DNA of 64,000 bases from Aptenodytes patagonicus (taxonomy: Eukaryota; Chordata; Aves; Sphenisciformes; Spheniscidae): contig NC_134974.1 in NCBI RefSeq assembly GCF_965638725.1, forward strand, positions 1,448,143 to 1,512,142, given 5' to 3'. The translations under genes were made by a program, and so were the position numbers. The notes beneath the pieces were generated by a model. That model searched no databases. It was not told the origin of the DNA and saw nothing but the letters and a program-made list of their open reading frames with translations. This document shows positions 54,691 through 64,000 of the stretch, one piece after another; position 1 is the stretch's first letter; the number at the start of each line of letters is the position of its first letter.

Positions 54691-57600
54691 TCATATCCGT
54701 CAGGAATGGAAAATTGTAGGAGAAGCTAGCGATCCCAAATTTTACAACTTTTAATATTTTCTAGAAATCTTTTATTTTGTTGTTCTTAATTATTTACTTT
54801 CTCTCCAGTTTCACAGATCTCTTCCCTAATATGCTCATTTGTATATTTTTTGTTTTACATTTTCAGAGTCCTTTCACTTTATAATTATCTTTATTGTTTA
54901 TGTCGTGAACCTCTTGGAAAATATTGTATTTATTTAGCTGTTGTTTGTTGTTTAATCTTGACAACTGTAAGAGTGGACATTTTTAGCTTCAAATTTTCAT
55001 TTCTTGTTGTTCCTCTTGTCTTCCTATGTTTTGTTTTGTATATTCTGTCTGATATGATCAACATGTATTTCCAATAAATCTTTTATGCATCACATCTGTA
55101 GTGTTTTTTTAATCCTTTTTTATTCTAAACATTGTTGAGGATTCACCTGACTTTATACTCTTCGTAATACGGATGATGTTCTGCTCCACCGCCATAGTCC
55201 TTATTCTCTGTTTCCTTTCAGTGATGTGGTACATTCCTTTTTGGCATATTTTTTCTTCTGTTGATTATTTTGTGTAGTAGTTTTCATTCATGGCCAATTT
55301 AGTATACATTTACTGGAGAGAGCAACAGAGTTAAAGGTTAAAAATAGCTGTTTCCATCCTGTACATATTTTCTTTCTCTTAAGGTTTTTCTTTAACTTCA
55401 AAGATTATCTCCTGCACCTTACTCCTGTAAGTTTTTTTTTCTTGTCTCTTTTGCTTAGTTGATATTCATTAGCATATGATTATCAATATATTTTAAAATA
55501 CATAGTGAATTTTCCCTGGTTGATGCTGTTACTATTATGGTATAAAGCCTTCACTTTCTTTATCTTCCATGAAAATACATTCTAAATTCTCTCCTATGAT
55601 AAATTTTGTCACACTTCACTAGTTTTAAGAGGTACTTTAAGACACTAATATATCTCCAGACCAGTGAAATACTCCTGTCTCTCATTTAAAATGCAGAAAT
55701 TATGATTAATTTTGAAAATACCACCTTTCAACTCTTCATCTCCTGTCTTTAACATCCAGCTTTTCAACTCCACTTTTTCTGGTTGCTTAAAGTTCTAGAG
55801 AGACACTGGAAAGAACAGGAAGTTTTTATCGCAGTCCACCAGGCTCCTGCTGAAGACAGCTGTAGACACTCTGTGAAAGGAGCAGACTACCCTGGATGAC
55901 ACAAAAGGGAAAGTAGGGCAGGGACAGAGCCGGCCAGGCCCAGCGGCTATGAACCACAATCTGATTAGGCGAGTGATATGACTGACAGTGGCTCCCTGTT
56001 TAGACTGATGCTATTACTCACCATTGGGACATGCAAGTCACATTATAACAACAAAACGTCATGCATAAATCATTAGTCAGTGTTTCTAAAGTTCTTTGAT
56101 ATCCCTTGTTCCTAAGTTGCTTGAGAAAATCTGCAATAAGCACTTTTTTCCCCCGGGAACCCCCAAAAGACATTTTGTAATTCGGAGCGCATTTAAATCA
56201 CAATATTATTAAATACAAAAAGTAATGCTATCAAGTGGAGAGAGGAAATAGAGGACTTTGATGTGGAGAGGGTTTGTTGCCCTGAGACAGAGTAATGAGG
56301 CACAACTTGCTCTGACTTGCAGGCTTTGCGATAAAATGTAAATCTGGGCAAGGAAGTCACCCCCAAGCTGGGAGATGTGGATTGCAGTAATTCACTTTCT
56401 ACACCTGGAGAGTGTTTTTTGTCTTCCCCTGCAATAAATGCAGGGCAGTTTTTGTTGGGGAAACAATCCCTTTAGCCAGCTGTTGCTTCCACTTTCCTCC
56501 CAGCCACAGCTCCTCCCAAACCGCAACAATACATGTCAGAAAAAAAAAAATAAAACCAGAAATCTAAACAGAATTCCTTTATCACCTGAAGAGAAAAGGA
56601 AAATACCGGGGTGAAGCTGTATCACAACAAGAAATACTCAGCTTAGGCATTGCAGGAATTAAGACCAGATACTTCAGCTCAGGGGGTCTTCTCAGGGATG
56701 ACAATAAGAAGGGTCTGCAAAATGCCTTGGACATGGGTAAAAACCAAAAAGTTAGAATAGAAGATACTGACTGTCCTCTGAAAAGCACAGAAAAAGCATA
56801 AATGATCACAAATGTATGTAGAATTTTTTCTGGAAAGTATAGTTTGAAATAACGACATTTTCACCTGATACACAGCAAATGTGACATCTTACACTAACAG
56901 AGGAATGGATCAAGAATGTTGAAAGGATTTTTTTTTTAATGAAAGAAAAGAAAAGCTACATTAATATTGACCCACGACTTCCAATGGCACAAATCATGAT
57001 TTAATTAAAGTAATGGCGTGCACCACCTTGTTTCCTGTACATTAAAGCAAATGTGATTGTGTAACACTGAAGCGTCTAAATCGCTCACACATTTTCATAC
57101 ATTAACACAACACCAAACATTAGCTGGGTTGAACACCAACTAATGAATGTTTGTGAAATTATTACAAAGTACTTTTTTCTCAAGAAGCCCCAGAACATAC
57201 TTGATAAGAGTTAACACCCACAACATCTAACAAAAAAATCTTTATCTGCTTCTTTGATTTTTCCTCAAAATTGTACCTGTTTTGGTGAATCATGGGCAGG
57301 GATGGGACTTCATACATTTCTGGATGGTGACTTCTTTGACTTCCTAGCTCAATTCACTGTCAGCAGAACCACGGGCCCCTTTAAAGCTGAATTTCAGTTC
57401 CCAGTTAAACTCTTTTAGTGAAACAAAATGATTTTTACGTAGGGTTGAGTTGCCACTCAAAAGACTGTTCTTCTCAATTAAAAGCTGTTGGGGAATTGGC
57501 ATGTGTATTGTATGATCTCAGCTGATATTCATGACCACTTGAAATCCATCTTAGGTCAATGAGGTTTATTTAAGTTAGGGATGGAAAAGACAAATTCCTG

Positions 57601-58022
57601 GGTAGTCCTAGGATAAGCTGCACTCTGTCTCCAATTAATTTACCAGATAAATTTAAAAGACTGTTAAGAAAAAATGTACACGTCAGCCAATGATGAGTCT
57701 TATGAAATCTCTGAGCACACAAGCTTATGGCGACTTTGTAAAGGGAGAAGTAACATGTGGAGTCAGCTTAATGCACATGGTAATTCCAGTGAGGTCACTA
57801 TAATGATACCAGGAATTACACTAGCCAATTAAGACCCAAGATTAAAGAAATCGTGATGGTGTAACGTGGACATCACACGGTGTGAGAATTTGAATAAAAT
57901 CATAACCACGATAAACACAAAACTTTCATCACTCAAAGCTATTAAACAATTTCTGTTAGGCAGCCAAACGCAACCCCCAGCACCAAGCGAGTTTCAAATC
58001 CTATAGGAATGCTGAGAAACTC
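54691..58022. other. AT-rich stretch between A7 and B7, no gene seen
   Basis: Abrupt drop from GC-rich to AT-rich at 54690. Open frames (54850-55077, 56582-56873) are hydrophobic or AT-rich chance frames. Poly(A)-signal-like AATAAA at 55073 and 56433. No keratin remnant, CR1 or LTR noticed. Confidence 0.6.
55073..55078 (+). other. Candidate poly(A) signal for A7
   Basis: First AATAAA after the A7 stop, 400 bp downstream in non-array DNA; a guess by position only. Confidence 0.35.
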
Positions 58023-58088
58023 TATATAAGCTCCAGCCCCTGAGTTCATCCAGACACTTCGTTTGGCTTATTCGCCTTGCTGAGCTTA
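58023..58088 (+). promoter_or_regulatory. B7 core promoter and exon 1 (AT-rich, not type A or B)
   Basis: TATATAAG at 58023-58030; leader with CTTATTCGCC; donor GTGAGT at 58089 after CTTA. It resembles the scale-gene style (TATA box, short leader, long intron) rather than the array promoters, and lacks the AP-1 motif at the type B position. Confidence 0.65.
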
Positions 58089-58829
58089 GTGAGTATTATT
58101 TTTTTTATTTCTTTCTATATACTTAATCGGAACCTGTATCAGAGTAGATGCAGAAGGTTCCTATAGGTATGCTCAGATTTTGAGCAGCATTAGATTGTTT
58201 CTGTGTGTAACTACTCTTAGTGAAAGCAGTAGTAAATGCAGGATTTGGGAGGCTCGGTGTGAGTGCAGGAACTCTGAGAAATTGATTTGAGTGTTCTAAG
58301 CTTAAAAATCACAGATGAAAATGCTGTTATTTCAGATAATTATTTTAATATTTTATAAAATTTAAGATAAATGTATAAGATGGCCATATTTTCAGCTGTG
58401 TTCAGTGGCATTCTGGGAGACATAAATAAACCCTTCTATTTCAAGCAATGCCACATCTAACTTGGGTCTGTTTCCCCACTTTGGGGAACACTGTGGTAGA
58501 TGAGACTGAGGTTCTTACATTGTTCTTCAGGGTGTGTGTTTGCAGGAAGCGTAAGACACATCCATGCAAGGCCAGAAGAAAGATCGATCTGTGGGTTCTG
58601 GTCATTCCTGGGGTAGACTTAATAAAGTTAGAAAGTCTGAATCCAGGTGCTCAGCTAGTGTTAATCAAGTTGATCAAGGCTGCACATAAAACATATGCTA
58701 GAGCACAGGAAAGAACAACATAGTAATCTCGCTCATATCAGCATTTTGAAATTTATCTCATAAACCTTCAGCCTTTTTGTTAGTCTTTTTCAACTCTATC
58801 AGTGGCAAACTGATCTCCACCCCTGCAAG

Positions 58830-59195
58830 ATGTCTTGCTACGACCTGTGCCCACTGAAAACCAGCGTCGCCGTCCCCCAGCCCATCGCTGACAGCTGCAA
58901 CGAGCTGTGCGCCCGGCAGTGCCCCGACTCAACGGCCTTCATCCAGCCGCCCCCCGTCGTCGTCACCTTCCCCGGCCCCATCCTCAGCTCCTTCCCCCAG
59001 CAAGCCGTGGTGGGCTCCTCGGGAGCACCCGCCTTTGGGGGCTCCCTGGGGCTGGGGGGCCTCTACGGTGCCGGGGCCACGCTGGGCTCGGGGGGCCTCT
59101 GCACCTTTGGCAGACCCTACGCTCCTCCCGCCTGCAGCCCTTACGTCTTGCCCCGCTACAGCAAGAAGCTGTGGGACACCCGTGGGCCCTGCTAG
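58830..59195 (+). CDS. BKJ-type beta-keratin B7, replaced coding exon behind a foreign promoter
   Basis: Type B coding exon (Ser64, Arg118, TAG) with one private change, Leu for Pro at residue 9 (CPLKTS). Homology to the array begins at the ATG itself. The leader TGATCTCCACCCCTGCAAG resembles the scale-gene leaders (GACCTCCATCCCTGCGAG), and the acceptor CTATCAG ends at 58802, giving a 714-bp intron instead of 105. The type B 3'UTR and poly(A) signal follow, and homology ends near 59895. A decayed keratin C-terminus follows at 59932-60087. The gene looks intact, probably under regulation different from the array. Confidence 0.88.
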   Translation: MSCYDLCPLKTSVAVPQPIADSCNELCARQCPDSTAFIQPPPVVVTFPGPILSSFPQQAVVGSSGAPAFGGSLGLGGLYGAGATLGSGGLCTFGRPYAPPACSPYVLPRYSKKLWDTRGPC

Positions 59196-59601
59196 ACCCA
59201 GTCCAGCCCCACGCACTGCCCCCAGCCCAAACGCCAACACCACCACCACCACCCACGCAGGGCTGAGCTGGCGGGCACGAGGCACTGAGGAGTGCTGAAC
59301 GTGTCCCAGCCAACGCCTGGGCAGCTGGTAGTGCCGCACACCCTCGGCCCTTCCCTGCCCTCTGCTCTCCTCCCCTCCTGTCTCTTCCCAGCTCTTGGAC
59401 GGGGCAGGAGGTACACCCGAAAGGCCCTGCGGGGGCTGATGGCCCAAGTCCTTGGGATCTGGAATGCCGCACCAAGGGGGCATCTGGAGCGAGAAGCAAT
59501 GCTCTGGAGAAGATCCCTCTGCCTTCCCCAACATGGGGCGACCAGCCTCTCTGGGTCTTGCCCACTGTTTGTCCGAGAGCCTCTCCTGCCCCTCGGGGCA
59601 C

Positions 59602-59607
59602 AATAAA
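59602..59607 (+). other. B7 poly(A) signal
   Basis: AATAAA, type B context. Confidence 0.87.
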
Positions 59608-59931
59608 GATTTCCTGCATCGCACTCCTGTCTCCCTCCCTCTGTGTCCCAAGTCAGGAAGACCCTGGGGGCAGGTGCCCAGCAGCTGTGGGAGGGTAAAT
59701 GCTGGTGCTGAGATGCCCAGGCGAGGTGAGGTGGGGCGGTGTTGGGAGAGGGAGGGAGCAGGCAGCAGGCAGGGGAGACAGAGCCTTTTGGCGGGGCTTG
59801 CAGGAGCTGGGGAAAGGGCAGAGGGCAGAGAGCAGGCCAGGCGCTGGCAGTGCTCCTTTGCCTGGCCTTCTCAGCCCGGGAGCGGCACCAGCTCCACCAG
59901 GTCCCCCTGCCCTTTTGCTTGTGGGTGATAC

Positions 59932-60087
59932 CTTGGATTGGAGAGCCCTTTCCACTACCTGTATGACTCCAGGGCCCCTCTTGGCTATGAGATTTCATCC
60001 TTCTCCATGCTCAGCAGCAGGTACTGCAGCCCATACTCTTCATGCCAGTACAGCCCGTTCCTCCGCAGCAGCTCTGGGCCATGCTAA
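59932..60087 (+). pseudogene. 3' remnant of an older scale-like beta-keratin gene
   Basis: A 52-codon open stretch reads LGLESPFHYLYDSRAPLGYE, then ISSFSMLSSR, and ends RYCSPYSSCQYSPFLRSSSG plus PC and TAA. The end aligns with the scale keratin tail [20 protein letters not shown], and the part before it with degenerated Gly/Tyr repeats. There is no start, core or N-terminus. ATTAAA lies 204 bp downstream. It is best explained as the tail left when the original coding exon was overwritten by the type B module. Confidence 0.7.
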
Positions 60088-60290
60088 ATGTAGCAGGAGC
60101 ATCCCCGGTTAATGTCCTGAAAGTGTTAATCTCTTTTTTCTTTGGATTAATGATCTACATTCTTTCTATCTTGGTTCTCATTTTATGCTGGTTGAGTATA
60201 TTTGTCATGGACTAATTTAAGAAATGTGGGGATTATAAACTCTGTCAATGAAGGAGAGGTTTGTGTTGTTTTCCTCTAACTTTCATTCTT

Positions 60291-60296
60291 ATTAAA
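60291..60296 (+). other. Poly(A) signal of the keratin remnant
   Basis: ATTAAA, the same hexamer as in S2 and S3. Confidence 0.5.
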
Positions 60297-60299
60297 GTT

Positions 60300-61170
60300 C
60301 TACTGCATAATGCAATCAGATTCTGCCTCCCTTCTGCCCCCACCCCCCTTTAAATGTGTCATTCTTAACAGTCTCACAGGTTGTGAAGTTCAGCTTTTGG
60401 TATCAGGTTTCCATCCTCATCACCGGCAGACAAAAGCAGTTCATAAACCCTGCAGAAATCCCACTCCTACCTTTCATGAGGCTTTCCCCTTGTTCCCTTG
60501 GCTACTGTTGGTTTATGGTAACAAGAACATTTAGAGCTAAGGAAAAAAAAACCCCATATTTTCTTCATTATTTAATTGAGCTCTTCTACCAAGGAGAGCA
60601 GAGTCTGCAAAGTCATCTGAGCTCAATGCTCAATTCACACTATACATTCCATCATGGTGTCTATGAACGATGGCTCAGGAAGCCACCCCTTCAAATGAAA
60701 ACGTACAAGACATGTCAATGAGAAGTAGGAATTAATTTCAAATACCACAAAGTATTTCCTGCTCAGGAAAGAAACTTCTCCTCATCACCGGAAAAATTTT
60801 CATTTTCCCATAATAAGGTATTTTGATTTTTTAATTTAGTTGTAGAATTAAACTGAAAGCAAATCTGTGCATGCAATGTGTTTCAGCATAATGGCACGAA
60901 TACAGAAAAGTATTTTCAAGCCATTTTTAGATCATTTTGCAATGACAGAAAGCTTCCGCAGACTACCTATTGAATAAAGTCCTGCAAAAAGAAAAAAATT
61001 AAACAGACCCACTTAAGAACTGCATAAAGGGCTGAAACAACGTTCATTTTTTGTCATGACACTTGGACTGCTGAGGGACTCGAGGCATTTTGTCCCTGCA
61101 CAAGGGTGAATATTGCTCCCCGAGGAGGCTGAAGAACAATGAAAACCAGAGAAGTTCTTGTGCAACACCA
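60300..61170. other. Spacer between keratin remnant and long keratin, no gene seen
   Basis: AT-rich; the open frame at 60356-60721 has no recognisable features. Confidence 0.6.
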
Positions 61171-61176
61171 CAGGGT

Positions 61177-61182
61177 TTTAAT
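61177..61182 (-). other. Long keratin poly(A) signal
   Basis: Minus-strand ATTAAA about 336 bp beyond the stop. Confidence 0.6.
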
Positions 61183-61517
61183 GTGAAAGAGAAGCGTAGC
61201 AGCCAATTACAGAAAGATCAAGGCAATACAAGGGGAAACACGTGATGCAGGTATCACGCTCTGGTAGCAGTGCCCCGCTCAGGACCCAGGGGACAGCCAA
61301 GGTGATGGAGGCATGCAGGGGATACCAAGGCTCAGCCATGCAGCCAGGGCACATGGTGGCACGGGGTAGTGGGCTGCTGGGCACACACAGCCTCCTCCTG
61401 TCCCCATGCCAGGGCAGCTGATGCATGCTGCCGCTCCCCATGGCTCTTGCTCCATGTCCTTGTGCCACGGTCCTTGCTTCAGGACTGTTGCTGGTTCTGG
61501 GCACCATCCTGGGGGCT

Positions 61518-62279
61518 TTAGAAAGCCCCGCAGCTCCCGCGGCGGGACATGCCCCACCTCTGCGCACCAGGGAGGTAATACCCTGTGCCATAGGAAGAGA
61601 AACCAGAGCCGTAGGACCTCCCACAACTGCCAAAGCTGCTGGACCCATATTGGCCTCCATAGCCCAGGGAGCCCACGTCACCCATGTTGTCTCCAGAGCC
61701 TAGGGAACGGCCATACCCAGAGGAGCCCCCATAGCCTCCCAAACCAAAGGAGCTCCCATAGCCCCGGGAACCCCTATAGCCAGAGGAGCCCCCCAAGCCC
61801 AGGCAGCTCCCATAGCCCCCCAGACCAAAGGAGCCCTCATAACTCTGTGAGTTCCCATAACCCAAGGAGCCCCTGTAGCCAGAGGAGCCCCCCAAGCCCA
61901 GGGAGCTCCCATAGCCCCGGGAACGCCCATACCCAGAGGAGCCCCCATAGCTTCCCAAACCAAAGGAGCCCCCATAACTCCCCGAGCTCCTGTAGCCCAA
62001 TGAACCCCCATAGCCCCCCAAACCAAAGGAGCCCCCATAGCCCTGGGAGCTTTGGGAACTGAAGGAACTCCCCAACCAGGCTGGGCCTGACGATCCCACA
62101 ATGCTCTCCTGAGGAAAAGAGCTGAGTATTGGGCCCGGGACTGTCACCACAGCCGGCGGCGGGAAGATCACTGCTCTGGAGTCGGGGCATTGCTGCACAC
62201 ACGGCTCATTGTAGCTCTCGGCAATCGGCTGAGGGCAGGTCACCTCGCAGGGTCTCCAGGACTCACTGTAGCAAGACAT
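61518..62279 (-). CDS. Long Gly/Ser/Tyr-rich beta-keratin, 253 aa
   Basis: Starts [20 protein letters not shown]; beta-core about residues 28-64 ([20 protein letters not shown], then ILSSFPQES). About 160 residues of degenerate repeats follow, built from [32 protein letters not shown] and related blocks, ending in [21 protein letters not shown]. It is about 100 residues longer than the scale genes, through repeat expansion, and ends in Phe rather than Cys. The core differs from the others ([13 protein letters not shown] for [13 protein letters not shown]), so it is an older, separate subfamily, perhaps claw- or scale-related; I cannot assign a symbol. The acceptor ATTGCAG leaves a 22-nt leader (62280-62301); the intron is 62302-62908. 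It lies tail-to-tail with B7. Confidence 0.92.
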   Translation of the reverse strand: MSCYSESWRPCEVTCPQPIAESYNEPCVQQCPDSRAVIFPPPAVVTVPGPILSSFPQESIVGSSGPAWLGSSFSSQSSQGYGGSFGLGGYGGSLGYRSSGSYGGSFGLGSYGGSSGYGRSRGYGSSLGLGGSSGYRGSLGYGNSQSYEGSFGLGGYGSCLGLGGSSGYRGSRGYGSSFGLGGYGGSSGYGRSLGSGDNMGDVGSLGYGGQYGSSSFGSCGRSYGSGFSSYGTGYYLPGAQRWGMSRRGSCGAF

Positions 62280-62908
62280 CCTTCTTGTGATGGCTGAGAG
62301 TCTGCAATGCACAGCAGTAGGGAGTTTTATGGTAAATGAGCAAATACCAGAGCTGGACTGGGAGGACGTGAACCAAGATTGTTAAGCAATGACTCTGTGT
62401 CTGAAATATCAGAAGTTAACAGGGAAACAGATAAATTTATACATGCTAACAAATAAGACTCATTCTTGTATCAACTCAACCTTTATCCTTTCTTTCTTTT
62501 CATCATGATCACCTTTGTAAATAACTTGATGTGAAACAGAGATTCAGTTCTGGATAAGTTAGATAGACAGATCTGTCTGTAGCAACTTGGACTGGTGAGG
62601 ATGCACTCACAAAGTGTAAGAACCAGTGAAAGAGAAGCTAACAGGAATAGGAGAAAAGGCTCATTGACTATATGTATTAATTCAGACTTTATGAGGTGTA
62701 AGTCACCCCAAGTATTTCTATAGCTTGGAGATCTACTTCCTATCCTAATGCAGTGACTCCTGATACTGCACCTGGACAAAAACACGTTTTCAGAAGGAAA
62801 CAAAGGACGTAAGTCTGTAAAAACACATGCAGGAATCATCTCTGTGACAAAAGCATTGTTAAAGTAAATACTAATAGTAGTAGAAAGAATGAGTGAAACC
62901 ACACTTAC

Positions 62909-62976
62909 CTTGTTCACTGCAGAGACTGAGACAAGAGAAGTGGATAGAAAGGCTACAGGTGATACGAGCTTTTATA
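62909..62976 (-). promoter_or_regulatory. Long keratin core promoter and exon 1
   Basis: TATAAAAG on minus (62976-62969); leader ends GAACAAG before GTAAGT (62908-62903). The leader contains CCTTTCTATCCACTTCTC, shared with the S3 exon 1, and an upstream TAATTCATTACAAAAC block resembles the S1/S3 element. Confidence 0.8.
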
Positions 62977-64000
62977 CTCTTCTTTAAGCCACCCTTTGTG
63001 CCTCTGGTCCTAATTCATTACAAAACAAACGTGATGGTGGGAGCTTTGATTTTGCCACCTCAGCACTGTCCCTCCCAAATGCTAGTGTGGGTGTGATGCA
63101 ACTGCTGATGACAATTTTGGGAACTTGCAGCTGAAGGGTTGCCATACAGTCATCGACTGAAAGCCAGAACAAGAGTCATGCGTCATGTTAGTCCCATTTT
63201 AATGTTCAAGGTAGTATTTACATGGTCTGGAGCCCTTTTTGGTGCCACGTGCACAAACCAGGTGAAGGTCATCCAACATGTGAAGTTTGGCTCTGAGAGG
63301 ACACAAGTTCTCCTTGTGGCTGGCTAGGGATCTATAAATGTTGTTATACAGCAGAGCAAAGAGCTGACACGATGCAGGCGCACTCCTGATGGGATATCAC
63401 TATTGCTAATAACAGCATGAAAGCAGTAAGCCCTGGAAAAGGTTTTAGCTTGTGCTCTAAGCTTTTCATTTTACCTACAATTAACCCAGGCAGGGAGACC
63501 TGTGTCTGATTTACTGCACCTGTCAAATGATACAGGGGAATGATACAGTCCCATCATCACTAGCAATATTAACTACAACCAAAGCAGAGCTAGCATCGGT
63601 CCATTGAAACCTCTCCCAACATCCTTCTCTCAAGTCTTCTGAGAAAATTCAGAGGACACTAGGTTAACAGAGGAATGGCTGGGTTAAGTGACACCTTCAA
63701 AGAGGCAGAAAAGGCCTTATTGATATAGCCAGAACTGTTGACAGGGTCTCTGTCTAAAGTTAATACCAAACATCTAAAATTTCATTTGAAATCTCTACTT
63801 CTAGAAGTTCAGTTAGAAATGCATTTAAAAACAATCCTAATTTTCTTTCCCCCCACCCATGAAGTACTGACCACTTAAGAAAAAGTGGGAAATTAAAATA
63901 GCGTTAAAAAGGAGATATCTTAATGGGATAAGTCTGTGGCACCATAGAGTTATTTGCAAATCTGTTCTTTTCTAATTTTACAATATTGCAAAAGATAGGC
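62977..64000. other. Right flank, no gene seen
   Basis: AT-rich upstream region of the long keratin gene. Short open frames at 62893-63526 are not supported. By the pattern of this cluster, a divergent partner could lie beyond the window edge. Confidence 0.55.

Larger units (their letters stand above)
58830..59895 (+). repeat. Isolated partial type B module
   Basis: Coding exon, 3'UTR and about 290 bp of following unit sequence, ending before the CR1. It shares CCCCAGGGT-proximal CAGGTGCC (near 59671) with the second inverted unit. Confidence 0.88.

Noticed and set aside
58448-58723. 91-codon frame in the B7 intron
   Set aside because: No domain, lies inside the 5'UTR intron, chance length.
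1-64000. CRISPR arrays, operons, tRNA or rRNA genes
   Set aside because: None seen; the window is a vertebrate gene cluster with intron-containing genes and poly(A) signals.

Overview
The window is avian genomic DNA from a beta-keratin (corneous beta-protein) gene cluster. Every recognisable gene encodes a small protein starting MSCY with the diagnostic beta-sheet core ([19 protein letters not shown]). Each gene has the classic avian beta-keratin layout: TATA box, short non-coding exon 1, a 5'UTR intron, and one coding exon. Repeats are CR1 LINEs and a bird-type solo LTR. From general knowledge such genes lie in the epidermal differentiation complex (chicken chromosome 25). The species cannot be named from the sequence.

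Layout. (1) 1-15.1 kb, AT-rich: four scale beta-keratin genes S1(-), S2(+), S3(-), S4(+), alternating head-to-head and tail-to-tail. (2) 17.9-54.7 kb, very GC-rich: an array of about 5.6-kb units. Each unit holds two divergent 121-codon genes of a second subfamily, which I match from memory to the BKJ/keratinocyte beta-keratin. Type A has a 417-bp 5'UTR intron, a CATAAAAG box and one 3'UTR. Type B has a 105-bp intron, a TATAAAAG box with an AP-1 consensus upstream and a different 3'UTR. Units run A(-)B(+) four times from 18.3 to 41 kb. The array then inverts at a B/A hybrid gene (H) and runs to 54.7 kb in the opposite direction, making a roughly 13.8-kb-arm palindrome with a 3.07-kb spacer. 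Each tail-to-tail spacer carries a CR1 split by a nested solo LTR and a purine/pyrimidine tract. (3) 54.7-58 kb: AT-rich unique DNA without a recognised gene. (4) 58.0-60.3 kb: gene B7, a type B coding exon and 3'UTR placed behind an unrelated AT-rich promoter and a 714-bp intron, with the decayed tail of an older keratin coding region directly downstream. (5) 61.2-63.0 kb: a long Gly/Ser/Tyr-rich beta-keratin on the minus strand.

Twenty keratin loci are annotated: 4 scale, 15 BKJ-type (one with a frameshift) and 1 long form, plus one 3' keratin remnant. The products would co-polymerise into the beta-filament and matrix material of hardened epidermis (scales, claws, beak, feather-associated keratinocytes). 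The strongest signals are evolutionary: coding exons homogenised across unlike promoters, recombinant 5'/3' combinations at the array edges and centre, and coding-exon replacement at B7. All array-level claims depend on the assembly being right through nearly identical repeats.
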